Translations under genes and position numbers: made by a program
The notes under the pieces: generated by a model
What the model was told of the DNA's origin: nothing
Databases searched by the model: none
What the model saw: the letters and a program-made list of their open reading frames with translations, nothing else
NCBI GenBank assembly: GCA_040757115.1
Contig: JBFLYA010000130.1
Coordinates: 1-10,634, forward strand
Direction of reading: 5' to 3'
Origin: a bacterium
GTDB taxonomy: Bacteria; UBA9089; CG2-30-40-21; SBAY01
Length of the DNA stretch: 10,634 bases
Shown: positions 1 through 5,835 of the stretch, one piece after another
Layout: every line of letters starts with the position of its first letter
Numbering within the stretch: the stretch's first letter is position 1

Positions 1-29
1 CAAGAATAGTCAATGGAGAAATAAATAAT

Positions 30-101
30 CACACAGAGACACAAAGTCACAAAGGAATTGAATAAAACAATAAACCTTTGTGTTCTTTGTGGCTTTGTGT
101 G
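30..101. repeat. Imperfect inverted repeat built of CACAAAG units
   Basis: The left arm (30-55) is made of CACA/ACAAAG units. The right arm (75-101) is its imperfect reverse complement (CCTTTGTG...CTTTGTGTG), around a loop of about 19 bases rich in A and T. It could fold into a long hairpin. The same CTTTGTGTTCTTTGTG wording recurs at about 10313-10330 inside the MITE-like element at the right end, so this may be a dispersed genomic repeat. No coding function is visible in 1-137. Confidence 0.6.
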
Positions 102-112
102 AGAAAATAAAA

Positions 113-136
113 AGGAGATATTTTAGGAGATATTTT
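113..136. repeat. Tandem 12-bp direct repeat (AGGAGATATTTT x2)
   Basis: Two exact head-to-tail copies of AGGAGATATTTT lie immediately before the first attC leader. An AGATATTTTAGGGTCAACC string also introduces the leader of the second site (from about 1060), so the unit probably belongs to the 5' edge of the conserved leader. Confidence 0.6.
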
Positions 137-137
137 A

Positions 138-208
138 GGGTCAACCGTGAATGTGGAATGCACAATAATTCGGTGAGGCAGAGGAAAAGGCAGCGAATTA
201 AAGCTTTT
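138..208 (+). repeat. Conserved pre-attC leader, copy 1
   Basis: First of five near-identical leaders, starting GGGTCAACCG and ending AAAGCTTTT directly against the attC R'' box. This copy lacks 6 bp of the purine-rich GGAAAA tract found in the others. It ends in a half attC (209 to about 276). No open reading frame is shared by the copies. Confidence 0.75.
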
Positions 209-276
209 GTCTAACCCTGCGTTGCAGTTGACGGCGGGGGACTGTGCCGTGGTCAGAGTTTTGTGGTCTCTCAAAG
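209..276 (+). other. Half attC site (left half only)
   Basis: Starts with R'' GTCTAAC (209-215) and continues through the left GC-rich arm and loop exactly like the four standard sites. It stops matching after GGTCTCTCAAAG, and no right arm or R' box follows. About 37 bp of unrelated sequence then leads into a second, complete site at 314. This is probably the scar of a deletion or illegitimate recombination within an older cassette. Confidence 0.7.
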
Positions 277-313
277 AGAAAAATGGGGGACGCACACAAT
301 TATCTAAGAACGA

Positions 314-444
314 TTCTAACAAATCGTTGCAGCGGACGGCGGGAGCTAACTGCTTTTCAAAAGTTTGTAGTTTATCAAAGTTTTGTCTTGCTTATAAAGT
401 TTAGTGGCAATTCTCCCCGCCGCCGCTGAACTCAATCGTTAGGC
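314..444 (+). other. attC recombination site 1 (131 bp)
   Basis: R'' is TTCTAAC (314-320) and R' is GTTAGGC (438-444). The left arm CAGCGG-A-CGGCGGG pairs with CCCGCCG-CCGCTG on the right, leaving one extrahelical A at 336, as in real attC sites. The right half (about 360-444) resembles the divergent site at 2684 more than the standard ones. Recombination would occur at G438/T439, making cassette A start at 439. R'' deviates from RYYYAAC at its first base. Confidence 0.8.
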
Positions 445-568
445 ATCTTGTCAAAGCTGAAGTATACTATGATGGTGGCGACGAGGTTAGCGCATTTTGG
501 ATTTAAACAATTAAGATTTTGAGTCTGTCCAGTATGATTTGTACTGTAGATACGAACGGTGATGAATA

Positions 569-805
569 GTGATAGGATTTGAGATCATTGGTGAAATTAG
601 AAATGTGGAGATAATCGCAACGGGTCAGGGAGTACATATCCGCCGCTATCTGGATCGAACCTATGGCAAGGGACACTGGCGGAAAATGAAAGGTAGAGCA
701 ACTGTGCGATTAATTGATGATACAATCTGTGAAGCCGAGATACACTGGTTTGAAGCACATGGTATAGGTCGTAAGGATTTCAAAGTCAAAAAGGTGATTC
801 GATGA
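569..805 (+). CDS. Conserved hypothetical cassette protein, 78 aa
   Basis: First gene of cassette A. The GTG start at 569 is the first possible in-frame start after an in-frame TGA at 563; a weak GGTGAT lies just upstream. The small basic protein has a core reading YGKGHWRKMKG followed by TVRLIDDTICEAEIHWFEAHGIG. I have the impression of a family of short uncharacterised proteins with a GxWRKxKG...AExHWYEAHGIGRK pattern, but it has no established function that I know of. There is no signal peptide or membrane segment. The stop overlaps the start of the next gene by 4 bp (ATGA), so the two are translationally coupled. A small coupled pair in a cassette fits a toxin-antitoxin or similar two-component unit, but that is inference only. 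Confidence 0.75.
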   Translation: MIGFEIIGEIRNVEIIATGQGVHIRRYLDRTYGKGHWRKMKGRATVRLIDDTICEAEIHWFEAHGIGRKDFKVKKVIR

Positions 806-1050
806 GTACATTTGTAATTTGTATCAACAACGAGAGCAATCCAGCGAGTTTGATTATAGGCAAAGTTTACCAGATTCTGCCAGACGCAGAAGCAAAGGCA
901 CATAACATGTTGCGCATTATTGATGAAGACAAATCCGAGTATGATGGTTATCTTTACCCGGTATCAATGTTCGCACCGATCACTTTGCCAAAGATAGCGG
1001 AGAGGGTATTGATGGCAACAGGTGAGAGAATACCCCTGTTGTCCCACTAA
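802..1050 (+). CDS. Conserved hypothetical cassette protein, 82 aa
   Basis: Second gene of cassette A, coupled to the previous one through an ATGA overlap. It starts MSTFVICINNESNPASL and has the look of a small beta-rich domain: CINN near residues 7-10, GKVYQILPD at 20-28, MLRIIDEDKSEYDGYLYP at about 36-53. I recall similar short proteins of unknown function with the order CINN...Y.VLPD...RIIDE..E.YLYP. There are no catalytic motifs, membrane segments or signal peptide. Its leader and attC follow directly, so cassette A carries just this pair. Function unknown; the coupling suggests it works with the 78-aa product. Confidence 0.78.
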   Translation: MSTFVICINNESNPASLIIGKVYQILPDAEAKAHNMLRIIDEDKSEYDGYLYPVSMFAPITLPKIAERVLMATGERIPLLSH

Positions 1051-1068
1051 GTGCGATAAGATATTTTA

Positions 1069-1145
1069 GGGTCAACCGTCAATGTGAAATGCACAATAAT
1101 TCGGTGAGGCAGAGGAAAAGGAAAAGACAGCGAATCAAAGCTTTT
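1069..1145 (+). repeat. Conserved pre-attC leader, copy 2
   Basis: 77-bp copy with two differences near its 5' end (CGTCAATGTGAAATG instead of CGTGAATGTGGAATG). It begins 18 bp after the stop of the cassette A gene pair and abuts attC 2. Confidence 0.8.
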
Positions 1146-1277
1146 GTCTAACCCTGCGTTGCAGTTGACGGCGGGGGACTGTGCCGTGGTCAGAGTTTTG
1201 TGGTCTCTCAAAGTTTTATCTTGCTATCAAACTTTTGTGGTAATCCTCCCCGCCGCACCTGAACTTTATCGTTAGAC
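1146..1277 (+). other. attC recombination site 2 (132 bp)
   Basis: R'' is GTCTAAC (1146-1152) and R' is GTTAGAC (1271-1277), perfect reverse complements. The arms CAGTTG-A-CGGCGGGG and CCCCGCCG-CACCTG pair around an extra A at 1168. About 80 bp between the arms forms the variable terminal loop, with a secondary CAAAGTTT/AAACTTTTG hairpin. The length is in the range of Vibrio cholerae VCR sites. The crossover point is G1271/T1272. Confidence 0.9.
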
Positions 1278-1296
1278 AGATGAAAAAGAGGTTTAA

Positions 1297-2646
1297 ATGA
1301 AGGCTATATTTAAGATTCTTTTATGGGTGAGTTTCGTCTTACTCATAGGTGGCTGCGCTGGCGGCAGATTACAAATAACAAAAGCCCAAATGCCACTACG
1401 CTCTTTTGAGGATATTCCCCAAAAGGATATTTCAATAGCAAGAGTCAAGCAAGAATTGAGAGAAGGACATTTTGATAGTGTTAAACGAGTGCTGGACGTT
1501 ATCTCAAAAGAAGGATACGAAAATGAGATTGAGATTCATATGTATAGAGGGATATTATATTACTATCAAAACAGGTTACAATCTGCTCTTAATGAATTTG
1601 AAAAGTCCCTAAATCTTCTGGTCCCAACGGTTGAACAAGCTATCCAGAAAGACCTTTATGAAAACGCAGGGTATCTATATTATGACCTCAATGACTATAA
1701 AAAAGCAGCGGTCTATCTTCGCAAATGCAAAGAGTTAGGTGGAGAAGTTGAGGAAGCCGATATTGAATTCTTTGAAAAATTTCAGGGTACTCCTTACCGG
1801 ATTGAGACCCAAGATCAAAGAGCGAACTTAAAGATGGATTACAAAGGAATTCCTATAGTCAAAGGCAGCATTAATGGAAGTAAGGAGCTAAGTTTTATAG
1901 TAGACACAGGAGCGCAGATGACCGTGTTGTCATCAGAGATGGCGAACAAGCTGAAGATAAAACCTCTTGTCTCTGGCAGCAAGGGAGCTGGAGCTGGTGG
2001 CGAATTTTCTGTTGATCTTGGGGTAATCGACTCATTAAGACTTGGTGATGTAATTGTCAGGAATGTCCCTGTTACTATTATTGATTCTAAGGAATTGACA
2101 TTTAAGCTCTTTGGGCTTTTGACAATCTTTAAGATAGATGGGGTAATTGGACTTCCGTTACTAAAACAGTTTGATGTTACCTTTGATTACAAAGGCAAGA
2201 GACTCATCTTAGATATTCCACAGAAGACTGAAGAACCCTCATCCTTTGAAGGCAATTTTTATCTTGTGCGTGATAAGATAATGCTACCCGTAGGCATAAA
2301 TGGCATTGAAGGATTTACATTCATGCTCGATACAGGTGGAGGTGGCGATCATGCTTCTATTACCCCTGAAGGTTTAGAGGAATTAAAGGATCAACAGTTA
2401 AAGATTTCTGAGCAATTAGGTGGAAGTTGGGGTGCTGGCGGTGGAGGAGTAAAGAAGATTAAAGATGTCAAGGATGTCTCCTTGAGAATGTGTGGGTTTG
2501 ATATTCGGAATGTAGATCTGCGTGTAGATAAAGACCCTATAAAAGATAAACTCATCGAGATAGATGGTTTTATTGAGAATATGATATTAGAAAACTTCAA
2601 GGTAAAGATGGATTTTAGAAAGATGCAAATAACATTAGTAGACTAA
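1297..2646 (+). CDS. TPR-like lipoprotein with two retropepsin-like aspartyl protease domains
   Basis: 449-aa single gene of cassette B; AGAGG precedes the ATG by 8 bases. Residues 1-20 are a lipoprotein signal peptide ending in a lipobox (LIGGC, Cys20), so the protein should be anchored in an envelope membrane. Residues 43-150 look like helical TPR-type repeats. From about 178 there is a retropepsin-like (gag-asp/PF13650 type) domain with catalytic FIVDTGA (DTG 203-205) and a later hydrophobic-Gly motif DGVIGLPLL (281-289). A second copy starts near 330 with FMLDTGGGG (DTG 345-347) and ends with DGFIENMIL (423-431), where the usual Gly after the hydrophobic pair is Glu. Each single-domain retropepsin contributes one aspartate, so two tandem domains could form an intramolecular active pair. 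Substrate unknown. It is unusually large for a cassette product. Confidence 0.88.
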   Translation: MKAIFKILLWVSFVLLIGGCAGGRLQITKAQMPLRSFEDIPQKDISIARVKQELREGHFDSVKRVLDVISKEGYENEIEIHMYRGILYYYQNRLQSALNEFEKSLNLLVPTVEQAIQKDLYENAGYLYYDLNDYKKAAVYLRKCKELGGEVEEADIEFFEKFQGTPYRIETQDQRANLKMDYKGIPIVKGSINGSKELSFIVDTGAQMTVLSSEMANKLKIKPLVSGSKGAGAGGEFSVDLGVIDSLRLGDVIVRNVPVTIIDSKELTFKLFGLLTIFKIDGVIGLPLLKQFDVTFDYKGKRLILDIPQKTEEPSSFEGNFYLVRDKIMLPVGINGIEGFTFMLDTGGGGDHASITPEGLEELKDQQLKISEQLGGSWGAGGGGVKKIKDVKDVSLRMCGFDIRNVDLRVDKDPIKDKLIEIDGFIENMILENFKVKMDFRKMQITLVD

Positions 2647-2683
2647 ATTTGAGATGCTAAAGAGAGGTTTAATTTTTTGTTCT

Positions 2684-2815
2684 GTCTAACCCATCGCTGC
2701 ACCTGACTGCGGGGGGCTGTGCCGTAATTAGAGTTTTGTGGTATCCCAAGTTTTTATCTTGTTTACAAAGTTTAGTGGTAATTCTCCTCGCAGCAGGTGA
2801 GCTTTATCGTTAGAT
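2684..2815 (+). other. attC recombination site 3 (132 bp, divergent, no leader)
   Basis: R'' is GTCTAAC (2684-2690) and R' is GTTAGAT (2809-2815). It has the same length and architecture as the standard sites but different arms: CACCTG-A-CTGCGGGG against CCTCGCAG-CAGGTG, with the extra A at 2706. The arm substitutions occur on both sides so that pairing is kept. The conserved leader is absent; only about 37 bp separate the site from the preceding stop codon. Confidence 0.88.
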
Positions 2816-2840
2816 TCAACACTCAGAAAGGAAAGGTATT

Positions 2841-3077
2841 ATGACTGTAACGGTTGAAAAGATTGCAAATGAAGTCAAATTGCTTCAGGAATGGGAGTTG
2901 AACGAGTTTCTGGCCTGGCTTACAGACTACGAGCTTGAACATTTTGACGAATGGGACAAGGAGATTCAACGCGATTCACAGCCGGGTGGACGCTTGCAGG
3001 TCATGCTGGATGGTGTTCGCGATGACATTTCCGCGGGAAGGACTAAACCTCTTGATGAAATCATTAACAACTCCTGA
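2841..3077 (+). CDS. Putative antitoxin of a RelE/ParE-type pair, 78 aa
   Basis: First gene of cassette C; an AAAGGAAAGG stretch precedes the ATG. It is acidic (many E and D), with predicted helices at the N-terminus (residues 1-45) and the hydrophilic C-terminus GRTKPLDEIINNS. It overlaps the downstream toxin gene by 23 bp, which supports coupled translation. I do not recognise a named antitoxin DNA-binding fold (no clear RHH or HTH). The role as antitoxin is inferred from position, size, charge and the partner gene. The C-terminal tail probably wraps and neutralises the toxin, as is common in this class. Confidence 0.75.
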   Translation: MTVTVEKIANEVKLLQEWELNEFLAWLTDYELEHFDEWDKEIQRDSQPGGRLQVMLDGVRDDISAGRTKPLDEIINNS

Positions 3078-3315
3078 TTTCTGGAATTTATACTTTTCTT
3101 TGCCTCCTGAAATCAAATCTCTAGCCAGAAGGATGTATCAATTGTGGAAGAGAAATCCGAGACATCCCTCTCTACACTTTAAGAAAGTTGGTCAGGTATG
3201 GTCTATCAGAGTCGGCGAAGGATTTCGGGCATTGGCCATGAGGGAAAGCGATACTTTCTTCTGGTTCTGGATTGGAAATCATGATGAGTATAAAAGACTT
3301 ATTGGGAAGTTATGA
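3055..3315 (+). CDS. RelE/ParE-superfamily toxin, 86 aa
   Basis: Second gene of cassette C. The frame is open further upstream, but the ATG at 3055 gives the usual toxin N-terminus (MKSLTTPDFWNLYFSLP) and a 23-bp overlap with the antitoxin gene. Features of the RelE/ParE fold: an N-terminal helical pair (about 8-32, PPEIKSLARRMYQLW), then strands in HPSLHFKKVG, VWSIRVGEGFRALAMRE and FFWFWIGNHDEYKRLI. The central Arg residues (R52, R58) and the NHDEYKR end match the pattern of this superfamily. Members either cleave mRNA on the ribosome or poison gyrase; the sequence alone does not decide which. Confidence 0.85.
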   Translation: MKSLTTPDFWNLYFSLPPEIKSLARRMYQLWKRNPRHPSLHFKKVGQVWSIRVGEGFRALAMRESDTFFWFWIGNHDEYKRLIGKL

Positions 3316-3402
3316 TTCGCGGAGGGTTCGCTGATTAAAGGAATGGAGATATCTAAGGAAGTTTTAGAGTCAACGGGAGATATTAGGGGCATGTCATTGA
3401 CA

Positions 3403-3478
3403 GGTCAACCGTGAATGTGGAATGCACAATAATTCGGTGAGGCAGAGGAAAAGGAAAAGACAGCGAATCAAAGCTTTT
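3403..3478 (+). repeat. Conserved pre-attC leader, copy 3
   Basis: 76-bp copy starting GGTCAACCGTG, with the full purine tract. It is preceded by a short stretch (about 3316-3402) that holds broken pieces of the same motif (GGAGATATTAGGGG) and no gene. Confidence 0.8.
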
Positions 3479-3610
3479 GTCTAACCCTGCGTTGCAGTTG
3501 ACGGCGGGGGACTGTGCCGTGGTCAGAGTTTTGTGGTCTCTCAAAGTTTTATCTTGCTATCAAACTTTTGTGGTAATTCTCCCCGCCGCACCTGAACTTT
3601 ATCGTTAGAC
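3479..3610 (+). other. attC recombination site 4 (132 bp)
   Basis: Standard site: R'' GTCTAAC (3479-3485), R' GTTAGAC (3604-3610). Its arms and terminal loop are the same as site 2 apart from a TTCTCC/TCCTCC difference in the loop. It separates the RelE-type pair from the VapBC pair. Confidence 0.9.
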
Positions 3611-3653
3611 AGTGTGATACAATTGTGTCTCAGATTTGCGATTGTAGAAAATT

Positions 3654-3659
3654 AGGAGG
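3654..3659 (+). promoter_or_regulatory. Shine-Dalgarno site deciding the vapB start
   Basis: A consensus AGGAGG sits 7 bases before the ATG at 3667. The frame is open from 3625, but only this start has a ribosome binding site and gives a normal-length antitoxin. Confidence 0.85.
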
Positions 3660-3666
3660 ATGGACT

Positions 3667-3891
3667 ATGTTGACAAAAATGATTGATGTGCATGAAGTTC
3701 AATCTCATTTGCAAGGGTTGTTATCCCAAGTACTGACAGGTATGGAACTTATCTTTACGGACGGAGATAAACCAGTTGCTCGTCTTGTACCAGTTGCTGC
3801 ACGAGTGGCAGGATTACACGCAGGAGCAATTTGGACAAGCATGGATTTTGATGAGCCTTTACCTGAAGAATTTTGGATGGGAAATATATGA
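3667..3891 (+). CDS. vapB: VapB antitoxin, Phd/YefM type (74 aa)
   Basis: Antitoxin of cassette D. The N-terminal half (MLTKMIDVHEVQSHLQGLL, then GDKPVARLVPV at about 48-58) has the Phd/YefM layout: a DNA-binding dimerisation domain that represses its own operon. The C-terminal tail GAIWTSMDFDEPLPEEF (about 54-71) is the toxin-binding segment commonly seen in antitoxins paired with this VapC subgroup. The stop overlaps the toxin start in ATGA, so the pair is translationally coupled. Autoregulation by the VapBC complex is expected from the family. The operator would have to lie in the roughly 56 bp between attC 4 and the start, but I see no clear palindrome there. Confidence 0.9.
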   Translation: MLTKMIDVHEVQSHLQGLLSQVLTGMELIFTDGDKPVARLVPVAARVAGLHAGAIWTSMDFDEPLPEEFWMGNI

Positions 3892-4274
3892 AATTGCTCT
3901 TAGATACACACACTTTCATCTGGTGGGATAGTGAGCCAACAAAACTTTCGGTACAAGTTCTTGCATTATGCCAGAACCGAGAAAATATGTTGCTGTTAAG
4001 CGTCGCCAGCATCTGGGAAATGCAAATCAAACTTCAATTAGGGAAATTGAAGTTTTCAGTGCCTTTAAAAGAAATCATCGAGACTCAGCAACAGACAAAC
4101 AATGTTAAAGTGTTACCTGTTACCTTGCCACATGTGTTGGCAGTGGAGAAATTGCCTGTCTATCATAAAGACCCATTTGATCGTCTCCTGATTGCTCAAG
4201 CTACGGTTGAAGAAGCAGTGCTCGTTACAGGGGACCCGATACTTACCAATTATCCAGTGAAAGTGGTGTGGTAA
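3888..4274 (+). CDS. vapC: VapC toxin, PIN-domain ribonuclease (128 aa)
   Basis: The start at ATG 3888 overlaps the vapB stop by 4 bp. An in-frame TTG further upstream would lie inside vapB and is less likely. The acidic PIN-domain residues are all present: Asp6 in LLLDTHTFIWW, Glu44 in SIWEMQIK, Asp95/Asp98 in HKDPFDRLLIAQA, and Asp116 in VTGDP. Together they bind the divalent metal for endoribonuclease action. VapC toxins typically cut tRNA or rRNA and stop translation; the exact target cannot be read from sequence. Length is normal for the family. The intact active site suggests a working toxin, so losing this cassette could kill the cell or stop growth. Confidence 0.93.
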   Translation: MKLLLDTHTFIWWDSEPTKLSVQVLALCQNRENMLLLSVASIWEMQIKLQLGKLKFSVPLKEIIETQQQTNNVKVLPVTLPHVLAVEKLPVYHKDPFDRLLIAQATVEEAVLVTGDPILTNYPVKVVW

Positions 4275-4311
4275 TTGTGTAAAAACTAAATAGAGAATTG
4301 AAGTATTAGGA

Positions 4312-4389
4312 GGGTCAAACCGTGAATGTGGAATGCACAATAATTTGGTGAGGCAGAGGAAAAGGAAAAGACAGCGAATCAGAGCTTTT
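4312..4389 (+). repeat. Conserved pre-attC leader, copy 4
   Basis: 78-bp copy starting GGGTCAAACCG, with AATTTGG in place of AATTCGG and AGAGC in place of AAAGC near its end. It begins about 37 bp after the vapC stop. Confidence 0.8.
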
Positions 4390-4521
4390 GTCTAACCCTG
4401 CGTTGCAGTTGACGGCGGGGGACTGTGCCGTGGTCAGAGTTTTGTGGTCTCTCAAAGTTTTATCTTGCTATCAAACTTTTGTGGTAATTCTCCCCACCGC
4501 ACCTGAACTTTATCGTTAGCC
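4390..4521 (+). other. attC recombination site 5 (132 bp)
   Basis: R'' is GTCTAAC (4390-4396) and R' is GTTAGCC (4515-4521). Identical in layout to the standard site except for a G-to-A change at 4496 (CCCCACCG) that breaks one arm pair. R' carries GCC rather than GAC, so this junction has a non-matching R''/R' pair, as expected when a cassette of different origin was inserted downstream. Confidence 0.88.
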
Positions 4522-4551
4522 ACAAACTGCAATTAGAAAGAGAGGTTAAAT

Positions 4552-4812
4552 ATGCCAGAGATTAGTCGATTTTATGGTATAATCATTGGGATGTTTTATG
4601 ATGATCATAATCCTCCTCATTTCCATGCTCGGTACGGAAAAGATAAGGCAGCTGTGGAAATCACTACTTTGCGGGTGTTGGAAGGGAAAATTCCTCCCCG
4701 ATCATTAGGATTAGTGGTCGAATGGGCATCACAACACCAAGAAGAACTGTTACAGGATTGGGAGTTGGCCAAAAACAATCAGCCCCCCAAAAAGATTATC
4801 CCTTTAGATTAA
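4552..4812 (+). CDS. DUF4160 family protein, 86 aa
   Basis: First gene of cassette E, with AGAGG before the ATG. It has the hallmarks of DUF4160: MPEISRFYGIIIGMFYDDHNPPHFHARYG at the N-terminus, including the conserved DHNPPHFHARYG motif at about 18-29, then a helix ending in WELAKNNQPPKKI (about 70-82). The conserved His/Asp cluster suggests metal binding or catalysis, but no activity is established. DUF4160 genes are very often found next to DUF2442 genes, as here with a 13-bp gap, and the pair has been proposed to act as a toxin-antitoxin-like module. That proposed role is inference. Confidence 0.88.
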   Translation: MPEISRFYGIIIGMFYDDHNPPHFHARYGKDKAAVEITTLRVLEGKIPPRSLGLVVEWASQHQEELLQDWELAKNNQPPKKIIPLD

Positions 4813-4825
4813 GTGGAGGTTTTCA

Positions 4826-5092
4826 ATGATTCATGATGTTGTTTCAGCGGTTTATAAAGGCGGGTACAAGATAAAGTTAACTTTTGATGATGGGAAAAAT
4901 GGAGTTGTTGATTTTGCAAAATACTTGACGGCAGGTGGAGTCTTCACGAAATTCAAGGATGTTGAATTCTTCAAGAACTTCACAGTGAATGAAGAGTTGG
5001 GTGTCATCACCTGGAATAATGAGGTAGATGTTGCACCGGAAACACTTTATTCTGAAGCTACAGGGTCTTCTTTGCCAAGATGGATGCAATAA
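4826..5092 (+). CDS. DUF2442 family protein, 88 aa
   Basis: Second gene of cassette E, with TGGAGG 8 bases before the ATG. It has the DUF2442 pattern: MIHDVVSAVYKGGYKIKLTFDDG (strand-rich N-terminus), VDFAKYLTAGGVFTKFKD, FFKNFTVNEELGVITWNNEVDVAPETLY (central, with the conserved GVITWNNEVDVAPETLY segment at about 60-76). No membrane segment. It is probably co-transcribed with the DUF4160 gene and may be its partner or antidote. The stop lies about 18 bp before the next leader. Confidence 0.88.
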   Translation: MIHDVVSAVYKGGYKIKLTFDDGKNGVVDFAKYLTAGGVFTKFKDVEFFKNFTVNEELGVITWNNEVDVAPETLYSEATGSSLPRWMQ

Positions 5093-5110
5093 CTATAATA
5101 GGGAGTATTA

Positions 5111-5188
5111 GGGTCAAACCGTGAATGTGGAATGCACAATAATTCGGTGAGGCAGAGGAAAAGGAAAAGACAGCGAATCAGAGCTTTT
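5111..5188 (+). repeat. Conserved pre-attC leader, copy 5
   Basis: 78-bp copy starting GGGTCAAACCG. It shares the extra A and the late AGAGC variant with copy 4, which suggests these two neighbours arose from each other or were homogenised. Confidence 0.8.
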
Positions 5189-5320
5189 GTCTAACCCTGC
5201 GTTGCAGTTGACGGCGGGGGACTGTGCCGTGGTCAGAGTTTTGTGGTCTCTCAAAGTTTTATCTTGCTATCAAACTTTTGTGGTAATTCTCCCCGCCGCA
5301 CCTGAACTTTATCGTTAGAC
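5189..5320 (+). other. attC recombination site 6 (132 bp)
   Basis: R'' is GTCTAAC (5189-5195) and R' is GTTAGAC (5314-5320). The arms and loop are the standard type and match site 4 throughout. It marks the start of the fused F+G cassette. Confidence 0.9.
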
Positions 5321-5349
5321 TAACCACAAAAAAGGTAGAATTACACAAA

Positions 5350-5835
5350 ATGAAAAGATACATTTTTATTGCCTTAATATTAATATTTATTTTATGGGCG
5401 ATAGGTGGATTAGCTGTATGGTTATTTTTACCAAATTGGTCCATTCGTGGTACCTTCGGTGATATGTTTGGAGCTATCAATTCTCTTTTTTCTGGATTAG
5501 CGTTAGCTGGAGTGATTATTGCAATACTTCTCCAGAAAACTGAACTTGAACTGCAAAGACACGAATTAGAAATGACCAGAGAAGAACTTCACCGTGCCGC
5601 TGAGGCTCAGGAAAAATCGCAACAAGCACTTAAGCAACAGGTAGAGAATCAAAAACTTTTGGCTCAACTTGAATCCATTAATGCACTGCTTGCTTCTTAT
5701 GGTGATCAAATTGAGGGAATGAAGGGAAATAGTACAGTCGTAATGACACTAAAAGAACAGTGTGAAAAGAAGATAAATAAGTTGCGTGAATCTTTGGAAA
5801 AAGTACTTTCTGACGCAGGGCTAAATTTAGAATAG
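5350..5835 (+). CDS. Membrane-anchored coiled-coil protein, 161 aa
   Basis: Gene of cassette F, with AAAGGT before the ATG. There are two membrane segments: about residues 4-30 and about 44-62, the latter following GTFGDMFGAINSLFSGLA. Then comes a long charged helix (about 63-155) rich in E, Q, K and L with heptad spacing, likely a coiled coil facing the cytoplasm. The FGDMFGAxNxLFSGLAxAGxxxAxxLQxxELELQRxEL wording recurs in uncharacterised proteins and in the N-terminal anchor of putative abortive-infection proteins (putAbiC-type). That makes an anti-phage membrane function conceivable, but no effector domain is present here and this is only a hypothesis. The attC after this gene is decayed. 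Confidence 0.8.
   Translation: MKRYIFIALILIFILWAIGGLAVWLFLPNWSIRGTFGDMFGAINSLFSGLALAGVIIAILLQKTELELQRHELEMTREELHRAAEAQEKSQQALKQQVENQKLLAQLESINALLASYGDQIEGMKGNSTVVMTLKEQCEKKINKLRESLEKVLSDAGLNLE

Noticed and set aside
47-322. Minus-strand frame of 91 codons, and plus frames at 207-429
   Set aside because: They run through the leader and attC repeats, whose folded structure explains the sequence. No copy-to-copy coding conservation is expected.
3391-3440. Promoter within the attC leader (TTGACA at about 3397 and CAATAAT downstream)
   Set aside because: The spacing between the boxes is about 24 bp and the TTGACA occurs in one copy only.
138-5320. CRISPR-like array (repeated units at several positions)
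   Set aside because: Units are about 210 bp, spaced irregularly by whole genes, and their ends are attC boxes. There are no short uniform spacers and no cas genes.
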